Assembly (NCBI GenBank): GCA_949358305.1 | Contig: OX442315.1 | Span: 36,978,427-37,042,426 of the forward strand | DNA from: Strigamia acuminata | Taxonomy: Eukaryota > Arthropoda > Chilopoda > Geophilomorpha > Linotaeniidae | Direction: 5' to 3' | Length of the DNA: 64,000 nucleotides | In this document: in pieces, positions 13,001 to 21,050 of the stretch | Layout: every line of letters begins with the position of its first letter | Position numbering within the stretch: the stretch's first letter is position 1 | The notes under the pieces: model-generated | What the model saw: only the letters and a program-made list of their open reading frames with translations | The model's database searches: none | What the model was told of the DNA's origin: nothing | Program-made: the position numbers and the translations under genes

Positions 13001-15294
13001 GAAAAAGCTCAAGAATTGTCATTTTCTGATATCTGGAACAATTGTTGGTCAAAGCTATCATTTCAGTATGGATTTGGACCAAAGTTTGAAGGTAATTCAA
13101 GTATAAGTTAGTATATAGTAACACATTGAAAGGTGGCCAGTTGCTCATCTGTGATATTTTGAATTACGTTGAAATAAATTATATCCACGTATATTAAAAT
13201 TGTGGTTAAATGCTAGTTATATCTAAAATAAAATAAAAAAAAAGCATTTGGCCCGTTACTTTAGAATTTTGACCTTTTTGGATGGTGCAAAAGAATCATT
13301 GATGCAAAATTGTAAATTTCACATATCAAAATGTATTGAGTTATAATTTTTGTTTTAGGGCGAGCTTTCTTAGCCGGACAACAACACTACATGACATTTG
13401 ATGGACGCTATTACGAGTTTGCTGGAAGTTGCAGTTACATTTTGGTCAGCGATTTTGTTGATCGAAAGTTCACTGCCGTTGTCAATTACGTGAATAACAA
13501 GAAGGAATCAATTACGCTTCAATTTGGCACAACTGAATTGAAAGTTAGTACTGCTGATGGCATTCTTGAAGTAGACGGTCAAAAGACGGAATATCCAGTT
13601 CAAGTTGGGTCGGTGACAGCTGTCAGAACTAGAGACTTTGTCACCATTCGACAAGGACGAAACTTTGAACTGCAGTGCAGTATTCAGTCTGATGTTTGTT
13701 TCATCGGCGTCGATGGTTTTTACCACGGCAAAACTGGCGGGCTTTTTGGTAACTTTGACAAAGAAGAATCAAACGACTTTTTAATGTCGAATCGAAAGCG
13801 TACGAAAGATACCGTAGAATTTGCTCGTAGTTGGCAATTACAAAATTGCCAAACCGGAACTAACTCAGCAAAGATAAATTCAGATGACGGACAGTTCACA
13901 CCAACGATATGCAGAGATTTGTTGGATGATTTGAACTCACCTCTCCAGAAATGTTTCACAAAAGTAACAAACATAAGCACGTAAATCTTTTCACTTATTT
14001 CATTTGTTTTATTCTATTTCAGGTTACTCCAACACCGTACTTTCAAATGTGCAAGAATGATTTCCTAAATACATATACAACGAATAGAAATGCAGCTACG
14101 ACAATACTAGCAACTTACGTAGCTGAATGTAACTACAATGACGCCAAAGTGGAAATCCCAGCGGATTTTGGTAAGCATTAAACGTCTACTAGTACATTAA
14201 ACGTATCGTTTTTCTTATTGTTTTGTTGCTCGTTTTTCAGTTGATTGCTCAATTTCAAACTCCAGACAATTCACAGCGCAAAATGCCATTCGCTTCTCTG
14301 GAAACGAAGAAATGCAGTCTGCGGACACAGTTTTACTTATTGAAGAGTCGAATTGCAACCGGGAAAAAAAAATCGTTGAAGATTTAGTTAAAGCGATTGA
14401 AAGTGGACTATCCGAACGCAATATGCAAAATAACCAATACGCCTTAGTTGGTTTCTCCGGTGATGGCATTCACGACTTGCCTCACATCCATACTGTAAAC
14501 GGACAGGTTTTTGGTTCGTGGCAGGACCTCACAGCTCAAGCTTTACCAAAATTACAATTGGGCAAAGGTTCTACCGATTTATTGACATCTCTTCGGTTTG
14601 TAACCGACGTGCCATTTAGACCCGGGGTCCGAAGAAATGTTGTTGCTTTTCCATGCAATTCACAAATATCCACGAATGATTTGGATTTAATTCACAAGCA
14701 GTTGAACAACCAAGGAATTGTGTTGCATGTCATTTCAAATGTGAATTTTAAATCTGATGTCATAGGTAATGATCCTATTTCACGTTATCAGATTTTACAT
14801 TAATCATTTTAATCATTTTTTAGGTTGCGACAAAACACAAGCGTATACGTCAAAAGCTGAAACTAGAATTTCTTGCCCAGAACAGTTTTTGCAGTCTGTA
14901 GAATCAAAAATTGCATTGCAATCTAATGGAAGTGTGTTTTCAAGTTCACATTTGAAATCACCTAAACCCAGAGTGTCCAAAAGAGCATTGGATTTGCTGG
15001 TTAATCGAATAGTAGAGAAATCAATGCCCATATGCCAAGTGTGCCAATGTGTTGGTGCAAGAAAATCTTCGTGTAAGCCATGTGTGGAAGACGTGGTGAG
15101 TTTTTAAAAACTAGCTGCATTCCAATAGTCGGCTCTTAGGTTTAAGTGTTTTTGTTTTTTTATTTTTTAACATCACAAAACAAAAACACCTAAAACACTC
15201 GAAACACGACTTAGTGAATGCATAAAGGAGGAGAAATTTTTTTATTTTTTTTTAAAATTTGTAGATGTTCATGGATGATACAACTTTACACTAA
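150..15294 (+). CDS. Apolipophorin-like large lipid transfer protein, 5'-partial gene
   Basis: Secreted lipoprotein scaffold of the vitellogenin/apoB/apolipophorin superfamily, expected to carry lipid in haemolymph. My exon model is 150-621, 695-1057, 1116-10741, 11142-11319, 11380-11561, 11623-11885, 12003-12370, 12424-12662, 12722-13091, 13359-13963, 14023-14170, 14241-14765, 14824-15095 and 15265-15294. Reading frame is kept at every junction, with AG acceptors and GT donors, giving about 4,500 residues. Order: open beta-sheet region, very long apoB-like beta repeats, amphipathic helices, vWF-D, a short Cys linker, a vWF-A-like domain, and a Cys-rich end. This C-terminal order matches insect apolipophorins, but the beta region is much larger than in the roughly 3,300-residue insect proteins I know. 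The N-terminal lipid-binding module must lie left of the window. It could instead be a crossveinless-d type or crustacean discoidal lipoprotein paralogue; the motifs alone do not decide. Confidence 0.85.
1116..10741 (+). CDS. Giant 9.6-kb exon, apoB-like beta-repeat region
   Basis: A single uninterrupted frame of about 3,209 codons. It is built from repeats of roughly 80-110 residues, many opening with Thr-Pro followed by an aromatic or acidic residue (TPFEGLRTISAGF, TPYEEWKVVGGK, TPIADYRSLGGEL, TPHSDYKTISGEI, TPVEGMEDIYLKL). Each is followed by amphipathic beta strands with W/Y at regular spacing. This is the pattern of lipid-wrapping beta sheets in apoB and apolipophorin II/I. The exon ends at a perfect GTAAGT donor (10742). 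Read through that donor, the frame would stop at 10799-10801. Many opposite-strand ORFs here are shadows of strong codon bias. Confidence 0.85.
11142..11561 (+). CDS. Apolipophorin-like gene, two short beta-rich exons
   Basis: Exons 11142-11319 and 11380-11561 continue the beta-rich pattern (HPPHLGDLKLLANLKSTG, then ASLSMPSFKSIEVDVSRGF). Phase 0 in, phase 1 at the inner junction, phase 0 out. The inner intron is 60 bp. They close the repeat region before the helical part. Confidence 0.75.
11623..13091 (+). CDS. Apolipophorin-like gene, amphipathic helical region (four exons)
   Basis: Exons 11623-11885, 12003-12370, 12424-12662 and 12722-13091. After an initial strand (KIFVSGYFDTKDKAIAVGSK) the sequence changes to long amphipathic helices rich in K, E, L and V with few glycines, for example HILDSIKQRVANTWERETRG and KVVESWTKHPAVVQLIDYAS. 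Helical segments of this kind lie before the vWF-D domain in apolipophorins and probably bind lipid surface reversibly. Junction phases are 2, 1, 0 and 1. The exon ending at 12662 uses a GTACAA donor. Confidence 0.8.
13359..14170 (+). CDS. Apolipophorin-like gene, vWF type D domain and Cys linker
   Basis: Exon 13359-13963 holds a von Willebrand factor type D domain: HYMTFDGRYYEFAGSCSYIL at the start, a middle with VTIRQGRNFELQC, and the closing GFYHGKTGGLFGNFDKEE. This domain sits at the C-terminal end of insect apolipophorins and many vitellogenins. Exon 14023-14170 adds a cysteine-containing linker (YFQMCKNDFL... VAECNY) resembling the C8-like region that often follows vWF-D. Phases are 1 in, 0 inside, 1 out. 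Confidence 0.9.
14241..14765 (+). CDS. Apolipophorin-like gene, vWF-A-like domain without MIDAS
   Basis: This exon encodes a Rossmann-like alternation of strands and helices: SADTVLLIEESNCNREKK, then NNQYALVGFSGDGIHDL, then GSTDLLTSLRFVTDVPF, then RRNVVAFPCNS, then GIVLHVISNV. The layout matches a vWF-A fold. The metal-binding DxSxS of the first strand is replaced by ExSxC, so no MIDAS metal is expected. I infer a structural or partner-binding role rather than metal-dependent adhesion. Phase 1 on both sides, so the exon is a symmetrical module. Confidence 0.65.
14824..15294 (+). CDS. Apolipophorin-like gene, Cys-rich C-terminus and candidate last exon
   Basis: Exon 14824-15095 ends with a CxxCxC...CxxC cluster (PICQVCQCVGARKSSCKPC), which is how insect apolipophorins finish. 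A GTGAGT donor at 15096 allows splicing to 15265-15294 (MFMDDTTLH, then TAA) after a T-rich acceptor ending GTAG. If the donor is not used, the frame simply stops at TAA 15105-15107. Either way the protein ends within a few residues of the last Cys. The choice of stop is unresolved. Confidence 0.6.
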
Positions 15295-15598
15295 CTTGTA
15301 AGTTGAAAGATTCAAGTACCGATAATTCGTGAGTTTGGAGAATTTTTTATCGATTTCCATTCGTGATTTGATTTAATTTAATGACTCAGTTTGTTAGATA
15401 AAATTTTAATGTTAGGGTACACGTATGTTTTTATTTGAATACTTTTTTTTACACTTTTTATGCTGTCCTAGAATGGTATACCGGTAGTGTAGACTTTGGA
15501 AACTTAAAATGGTTAAGAAGTGTCATGTATGTCTAACGCCAATTGTGTTTATAAATTGACAATATCATAATCATAATGATGTAAAATATTTGTTAACA

Positions 15599-15604
15599 AT
15601 AAAT
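15599..15604 (+). promoter_or_regulatory. Candidate polyadenylation signal of the apolipophorin-like gene
   Basis: AATAAA followed by a second overlapping AATAAA-like string (AATAAATAAATAC), about 300 bp after the predicted stop and before any new gene feature. Position only; no transcript evidence. Confidence 0.4.
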
Positions 15605-15712
15605 AAATACAAAATGACAATACAGTGTGTACGAAATCTGAAAATTAATTAGAATAATTACCGTGAATGTCATAAGATGAAACGATACAAATCATCGTAA
15701 TATTTATTTCAG

Positions 15713-15804
15713 AAAATGTGAAACAAATTGTCGTGACTTATATTGTTTATGATAAGCAATTGGGAAGTGTCGTTAATTGCATCGACGCAGCTAATCTGAA
15801 CTTG
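15713..15804 (+). other. Unassigned exon-like segment
   Basis: Between a good acceptor (TATTTATTTCAG) and a good donor (GTGAGT), one frame reads NVKQIVVTYIVYDKQLGSVV... to the end without a stop, phase 1 in and phase 0 out. It does not join the preceding exon in frame: phase 0 gives an immediate stop. It may be an alternative or relic exon of the lipid transfer gene, or chance. Confidence 0.3.
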
Positions 15805-16193
15805 GTGAGTTTATTCTTTTTTTGTTCACGTGGGGAACGAAGAAAACGAAACGACCAAAATGAAAAATAAAATCAAACATGTAGCCACTTTAATATCAAA
15901 ATGCAGTACTGTATGAAGAAATTTTCTATTAACTAATGAAGTTACGTTGTTAAATCAGCAATAATATTAAATATATCCAAGGAAGAAGCCATTTCTCGGT
16001 AGCTTATGTTGGAAAATTGTTTCGGTCCAATGTCTTTTATGGAAAAGTATTTAGACGTCAAGTTAAGTTTAAATTAAAGTTTATTTACACTTTAAATTCT
16101 AATTACCTAAGTTTAACACATCTACGCTAAAAGTTGGCAAATTGTTCAGTACTTGCAGTTTTTCTTGGGAAGTAGCACATTTCACCTTGCACA

Positions 16194-16202
16194 TTTCATT
16201 TA
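16194..16202 (+). repeat. Left target-site duplication of the MULE
   Basis: TTTCATTTA, identical to 20541-20549 on the other side of the element. Confidence 0.8.
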
Positions 16203-16550
16203 GGCTGAGGCTATTTCCCCACACGTGTGGGGAAATAACATGTAGCTTATTTCCCCACACGTGTGGGGAAATAGTCAGTCCTCTCTGGCCAGGCTGTTTC
16301 CCCACACGTGTGGGGAAATAACATGTACCTTATTTCCCCACACGTGCGGGGAAATAGTCAGCCCTCACTGGGCCAACTATTTCCCCACACAATCTGATTA
16401 TGTACGGCGTGGGGAAATAACATGTAACTTATTTCCCCACACGTGCGAGGAAATAGTCAGCCCTCACTGGGCCGACTATTTCCCCACACAATCTGATTAC
16501 GTACGGTGTGGGGAAATAGTCGGTTATTTCCCCATACAATATGATTACAC
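16203..16550. repeat. Left terminal inverted region, stacked palindromes
   Basis: At least four near-perfect 26-bp palindromes with core CCCCACACGTGTGGGG (16212-16237, 16248-16273, 16295-16320, 16331-16356), then longer versions in which the centre is replaced by AATCTGATTATGTACGG. Spacers alternate between ACATGTA-type and GTCAG...CTGGCC-type, and several of the second type can also pair. CACGTG centres are E-box-like. Confidence 0.85.
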
Positions 16551-16639
16551 TGTTTTGCCGAATACCGAATATTCGGCCCATCACTACTGATTACATAATA
16601 TATGTATGAGGTAAAAATGGCTAGTTAAAAAATACAAAT

Positions 16640-19600
16640 TCAAATATTTATTGGTACTGGATTACATGTGTAACAAATAAAATCTCCACTCTTTAAATCA
16701 TTAACAAAATCCACATCCTTATAATCATACTGAACTAAACAATCACGATGAAACCACTCACTGCACTTGCTGCATCTTATCATGCCTCTCACCTTCTTTG
16801 TTCTGCAGAAGCAATAGACTCTATCATAAGATATTTTCTTGTTTGCTTTTAATCCGGAAATGTTATCGGATGGAAAACTTTCAAATCGCGTATTATGCTG
16901 CGAAAAAGAGTCCAACAAATGTTTTCTTAGCGCAAGGTGATGAGGGCTGAAATTGCTGGGATTCTTATTATCACAGAGAAACAGAGCATTCGCAATTGCA
17001 AATAACCCACAATCATGTGAATTTTTTTGCTTTGTACAACTTTGTACCTGTACATTCAATTTCAATGAGACATTACATAACCGAACTAAACTACTAACAA
17101 CAGAAATGTTTTCATCCTGTACATCACTCAGAAGTGAATCATACACATTTACAACAATAGAACTTTTCCCAATTTTGCCGGAAACAACATTCCAATGGTT
17201 ATTATTCACGTGACAAATCTGAACAAAATAATCTGAACACGGACTGAATGTTGGTAAACGGCTAGCACCAAAACTTACTGATTGTAGCCCTTGAATAGAA
17301 GGATAATCTCTTTGCATCATACCCATAGCTGCATCAATAATACTACCATCGAGAAAAGCAATGCCTCTTAAAATCGATAAATGCTTCATGTTTAGCGAAA
17401 TCGAACATACTTCAACCCATTCTATATTTTCTTCTGCATCATCACTAAAAAATTTCAATTTCTTAGTTCGTAAGCACGGCTTAGATGAAACTCTCTTCTT
17501 GCCAATTACTGATGTCACGATACCTTTTGGACGGCCACGAACACAAACCAATCTGGGAAAATGCGCGACAATTTTATCCTGAAAATCAATTTTTTCACTT
17601 AACTCATCGCCCGTTATTTCACGTTTTACCCCAATCGACTCCGTTATTTCACGTTTATCATCACTCGACTCCGTTATTTCACGTTTTACCCCAATCGACT
17701 CCGTTATTTCACGTTTTACCCCAATCGACTCCGTTATTTCACGTTTATCATCACTCGACTCCGTTATTTCACGTTTTACCCCAATCGACTCCGTTATTTC
17801 ACGTTTATCATCACTCGACTCCTCTTCCATTGTCTCAATCTGATTGTCAAAAGTATTACAATTCGTTTCGCTCCCGATCTCGACCAAAGTAAACTTTTTC
17901 TTTTCGCAAACAAACTCGCCAAACTTTTCTAATAATTCAAATACTTCAAGAAACTCTTTGGTTCCGGAAGTCTTTAACGCCTCAGTAATTGTATTCATAA
18001 CTACCTGCAATCTCAAATACTTTTCATGCTCAGTTAAAGAATTTGTCGTTGTCGAATTAATCGTCACTTTCTTGGATCCATCTACTTTACATACAGAAGC
18101 TAGTTCAACCGAGTCGTTAAAATACTTACGTTGCCACCTTTTTGGAATCAAACCAATATCAAAAATTTCCAACTCGCATTTCCGTCTAACTGCAAAAATG
18201 TGGCAACACGGCAAATGACGCATACAGAAAAGTTTGCAAGTACAACTAATGTCTGTCGTTTCTGAAATTCGATGGTGCTCAATTATTACACTAAATGTAC
18301 CGTTGTTCAAATTTACGATCTCCTTGCAATTTTCACTAGACACGATCTCGCTAACAATTATGTAAAAGGCAAATGAGGTAACGGCACTTGCTATGGAATT
18401 CAGAAGCTGTAAAGGTAATGAGGAGTACAACTGTTCAACTTTCATGGCTTGATTAAAACAACTTAAACGCGTCTTATCAAATATGCCATCAAGAAGCAAC
18501 TTTAAGTTGTCATAAAAAATGTGCAGAGCAGAATAAGTGCGTATAATACATTTCAACTTACTGTTCATGGACTCGACTCTATTATTTGTCGTATCACCTA
18601 AGTTATAAGTTGTAACTCGACTGTACATACACCAACTCTCACGAATTGAATACCAACGATTCATAAAACGAACGAATAGATCATGATTCGAAAACTTACT
18701 TTCAAACTCGGAAAATAATTGTTGAAATTTTTCAACATCGTATGCGTATACCATTTCTTGTAACAAACTTTGTGCATAATCCACATCATCACCTATAACC
18801 TTACATTCTTTGATTAAAGCTTTAAAACTCTTTAGAACATGAAATAAGCAAAGTTCGTGTTTAGCAGTCGGGAAATATTTTCGAATCAATTCAATTTCGG
18901 TAAAATCTTTGTCAGTCATAAAACTAGTTGTCTCAGCTGAACAAGGATTATTTTCAACCAAGCACTTAAAAAAGAATTCAACATTTTCCATAGTTTCATT
19001 TGCTACAAGAGCAAATGCAATAGGAATTGATTGATTCATACCATCTACTACCATAGCAACATACAACGGCATTCGTCGATTGACCAGTGAATATGTTGCA
19101 TCGATCAACATATGCTCCGGATATCTTTCAAAAAAAATCCTTTGCCACGAGAACTGAAAAAAACAAGTACGAATTATACCATCAACAACTAAATTTTCAA
19201 CAATCATCCCTTTGTCTTTTTCAAGATCGAACTGCAAAGCGCCCAGAAACTTTTCTTCGTCGTTTAAGCCTTTCACCCCACTGTTGGTTTCAAATTTCGT
19301 CCGAATATTATGAATGTCTTTAGTATTAACTAGAACAGCGCCCTCATCAGTAATGAATTTTTTTACACGAACAGCTTGTACCTCATGCTTGAGTAACAAT
19401 TCCACCTTATCTCTGATATCTCCAGTCACAGCTTTGGATTTTTTCCAAGTTTTAGTACCATCAACAATAGTTTCAACGACACGACAAATCTTGTAATCTA
19501 AGCCACGCAATGCTCGATTAGTACAGTAATTTCTGTATATTTCCGGTCCCAATTTGTGTGAATGAACATAATGTGCCTTTGTAATATTAAACAGGCTTGA

Positions 19601-20242
19601 TTCTCGATCCCAAGCAATGCGAATCTCGGCAAGACAATCACTTTTCAGTGATTTTTGTCTTGGCCTCTCACCTGTTCTCACATTTTTCGTTTTTACGTAA
19701 AAGCTTGAATGCACACACACAAAATGGCAAAAGTAATATCCAATTTCAGGGGATAGTTTTCCTGCTTTCGTCCTTCTATTTTCCGCTTCAACTGTACGAG
19801 AATTAGCAGTTACAAAAATAGGACTAAAATGTGTGTTACAATGATTTTCAAGCATCACGGCAAAATCATTCCAACAACTAAACTTAGTTGACAATAAGTT
19901 TGGAACAATATCAGATTCAACGGATTCGGTAATATCAGGAACAATATCAGATTCAACAGATTCGGTAATATCAGGAACAACGGATTCGGTAATATCAGGA
20001 ACAACGGATTCGGTAATATCAGGAACAACGGATTCGGTAATATCAGGAACAACGGATTCGGTAATATCAGGAACAACGGATTCGGTAATATCAGGAACAA
20101 CGGATTCGGTAATATCAGGAACAACGGATTCGGTAATATCAGGAACAACGGATTCGGTAATATCAGGAACAACGGATTCGGTAATATCAGCCATGATACT
20201 AGTAGTAGCTAATGAATAGTGTCTGACAATACGTACGAACAA
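16640..20242 (-). CDS. MULE transposase with SWIM, Ulp1-like protease and PHD finger
   Basis: 1,200 codons without a break. Approximate order in residues: octapeptide repeats 19-114; WRKY/GCM1-type zinc-binding region 150-260 (C...C...C...HxH); MULE DDE core with D in MLIDATYSLV (about 379), D in SFMTDKDFTE (about 442) and E in NNRVESMNSKLK (about 554); SWIM finger CTCKLFCMRHLPCCH (about 672); decapeptide repeats 805-877; C48/Ulp1-like protease with H (HVNNNHWNVV), D (NVYDSLLSD) and QKNSHDCG; C-terminal PHD finger (YCFCRTKK...CSKCSEWFHRDC). The DDE core would cut and join the element ends, zinc fingers bind DNA, and PHD binds histone tails. The protease could remove SUMO-like tags. The second Met (codon at 20194-20192) is an equally good start. 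No intron is needed. Confidence 0.93.
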   Translation of the reverse strand: MFVRIVRHYSLATTSIMADITESVVPDITESVVPDITESVVPDITESVVPDITESVVPDITESVVPDITESVVPDITESVVPDITESVVPDITESVESDIVPDITESVESDIVPNLLSTKFSCWNDFAVMLENHCNTHFSPIFVTANSRTVEAENRRTKAGKLSPEIGYYFCHFVCVHSSFYVKTKNVRTGERPRQKSLKSDCLAEIRIAWDRESSLFNITKAHYVHSHKLGPEIYRNYCTNRALRGLDYKICRVVETIVDGTKTWKKSKAVTGDIRDKVELLLKHEVQAVRVKKFITDEGAVLVNTKDIHNIRTKFETNSGVKGLNDEEKFLGALQFDLEKDKGMIVENLVVDGIIRTCFFQFSWQRIFFERYPEHMLIDATYSLVNRRMPLYVAMVVDGMNQSIPIAFALVANETMENVEFFFKCLVENNPCSAETTSFMTDKDFTEIELIRKYFPTAKHELCLFHVLKSFKALIKECKVIGDDVDYAQSLLQEMVYAYDVEKFQQLFSEFESKFSNHDLFVRFMNRWYSIRESWCMYSRVTTYNLGDTTNNRVESMNSKLKCIIRTYSALHIFYDNLKLLLDGIFDKTRLSCFNQAMKVEQLYSSLPLQLLNSIASAVTSFAFYIIVSEIVSSENCKEIVNLNNGTFSVIIEHHRISETTDISCTCKLFCMRHLPCCHIFAVRRKCELEIFDIGLIPKRWQRKYFNDSVELASVCKVDGSKKVTINSTTTNSLTEHEKYLRLQVVMNTITEALKTSGTKEFLEVFELLEKFGEFVCEKKKFTLVEIGSETNCNTFDNQIETMEEESSDDKREITESIGVKREITESSDDKREITESIGVKREITESIGVKREITESSDDKREITESIGVKREITGDELSEKIDFQDKIVAHFPRLVCVRGRPKGIVTSVIGKKRVSSKPCLRTKKLKFFSDDAEENIEWVEVCSISLNMKHLSILRGIAFLDGSIIDAAMGMMQRDYPSIQGLQSVSFGASRLPTFSPCSDYFVQICHVNNNHWNVVSGKIGKSSIVVNVYDSLLSDVQDENISVVSSLVRLCNVSLKLNVQVQSCTKQKNSHDCGLFAIANALFLCDNKNPSNFSPHHLALRKHLLDSFSQHNTRFESFPSDNISGLKANKKISYDRVYCFCRTKKVRGMIRCSKCSEWFHRDCLVQYDYKDVDFVNDLKSGDFICYTCNPVPINI
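17611..17821 (-). repeat. Coding minisatellite, KREITES(IGV/SDD) decapeptide
   Basis: Seven 30-bp units encoding KREITESIGV or KREITESSDD in mixed order, between the SWIM finger and the protease domain. The final unit degenerates to KREITGDE. It shares the ITES motif with the N-terminal array. Confidence 0.9.
19901..20188 (-). repeat. Coding minisatellite, DITESVVP octapeptide
   Basis: Nine 24-bp units encode DITESVVP in tandem, followed by two 36-bp variants encoding DITESVESDIVP. The DNA units are almost identical, so the array is young and probably variable in copy number. It lies directly after the transposase start. Confidence 0.9.
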
Positions 20243-20329
20243 ACCACAAAAAGTAATAATCGAATGAAGTGTGGACTCTTAAATAGTTCTGTTTTTAAAA
20301 ACGTAAGTATGACGTACGTACGTACGTAA

Positions 20330-20540
20330 TCAAATTGTGTGGGGAAATAGTCGGCCCAATGAAGGCCGACTATTTCCCCGCACGTGTGGGGAAATAAGTT
20401 ACATGTTATTTCCCCACACCGTACATAATCAGATTGTGTGGGGAAATAGTCGGGCCAGTGAGGACCGACTATTTCCCCACACGTGTGGGGAAATAAGCTA
20501 CATGTTATTTCCCCACACGTGTGGGGAAATAGACACTTCG
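20330..20540. repeat. Right terminal inverted region, stacked palindromes
   Basis: Reverse-complement counterpart of the left end: the same CCCCACACGTGTGGGG palindromes and the same spacers, with fewer modules. Its inner edge is a short ACGT run (20311-20327). The transposase ORF starts about 100 bp further in, so this end probably holds the promoter. Confidence 0.85.
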
Positions 20541-20549
20541 TTTCATTTA
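20541..20549 (+). repeat. Right target-site duplication of the MULE
   Basis: TTTCATTTA, identical to 16194-16202. Confidence 0.8.
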
Positions 20550-20589
20550 TTCTTCTGGGCGATTGCTGCGCAGCACGCTTTGACGATCG

Positions 20590-20776
20590 GAACTGCATTC
20601 AGCGGCTTGTGTGGCGCTTCTGGATGGCGGTCGTGTCTTGTGCGCGTTCGGTCTACGGAAATCCAAGATGGCGTACGCAGAACACGCGAAAAGGAAGACA
20701 ATCACCACTCACCACTATGGATGTCGTTTAGGCTTCGAAACGACAAGGACGCACTGTGTACGGTTTTTGTGGTTAA
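20590..20776 (+). pseudogene. Histone H4 pseudogene, C-terminal part
   Basis: Translated in shifting frames it matches the H4 C-terminus: AYAEHAKRKTIT (from 20671), then MDVV (20717), then after an in-frame TAG at 20729-20731 ASKRQGRTVYGFCG and TAA at 20774-20776. The shift comes from a 7-bp tandem duplication (CACCACT twice). Upstream bases to about 20590 align more loosely to the preceding H4 helices. The N-terminal tail is not recognisable. A histone 3' stem-loop follows, so the copy descends from a replication-dependent gene rather than a polyadenylated message. Confidence 0.8.
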
Positions 20777-20788
20777 AATCCAACAATA

Positions 20789-20804
20789 GGCCCTTTTTAG
20801 AGCC
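20789..20804 (+). promoter_or_regulatory. Histone 3' stem-loop relic
   Basis: GGCCCTTTTTAGAGCC followed by AC, 12 nt after the H4 stop. It matches the conserved replication-dependent histone stem-loop except for one C-A mismatch in the stem. Normally bound by SLBP for 3' processing; here it only marks ancestry. Confidence 0.75.
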
Positions 20805-21050
20805 ACATGATTTAAGGGGCTATAGCCTACCCGCCATCTTGCTTGTTTTCAGATGCTATATGGCGGACTGGCGGTCTTGTTAGTTAGTTAGGTCATAGCT
20901 AAATTACTGATGCATATTTTATGTTTTTTTTTTTTGTTTTTTTTTTTTAAATACTCACGAATAAATTGAATTTCTTTTTCACACATCAAAACTAGAACAT
21001 GCTTTCAAGAAAAAAATTTAATTTTTAAAAAAAATAGAAATAATAGAAGC
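20805..21050. other. Non-coding spacer
   Basis: Contains a loose inverted pair around GCTATAGCC/GGCGGACTGGCGG at 20819-20876 and A/T tracts. No gene seen. Confidence 0.4.

Larger units (their letters stand above)
15305..16193. other. 3' flank of the lipid transfer gene
   Basis: A+T-rich sequence with the likely 3' untranslated region and polyadenylation signal, plus the exon-like segment at 15713-15804. I see no other coding frame, RNA or repeat up to the target duplication at 16194. Confidence 0.5.
16203..20540 (-). mobile_element. Complete MULE (Mutator-like) DNA transposon
   Basis: A 4,338-bp element flanked by identical 9-bp direct repeats (TTTCATTTA at 16194-16202 and 20541-20549), the duplication length typical of MULEs. 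Both ends carry inverted terminal regions of about 200-350 bp built of the same palindromic modules. Inside is one long ORF on the - strand. Tips read GGCTGAGGCTATTTCC on the left and CGAAGTGTCTATTTCC (reverse complement) on the right; they agree well only from the ninth base inward. Exact target duplication, uninterrupted ORF and well-preserved ends suggest a recent insertion. The ORF may still be functional. Confidence 0.9.

Noticed and set aside
16212-16550. The repeated palindromes at the MULE ends as a CRISPR-like array
   Set aside because: The genome is eukaryotic, spacers are not unique, and the same units recur inverted at the other end of a transposon.
20569-20883. Short plus-strand ORFs downstream of the MULE as functional proteins
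   Set aside because: They are pieces of the frameshifted histone H4 relic.
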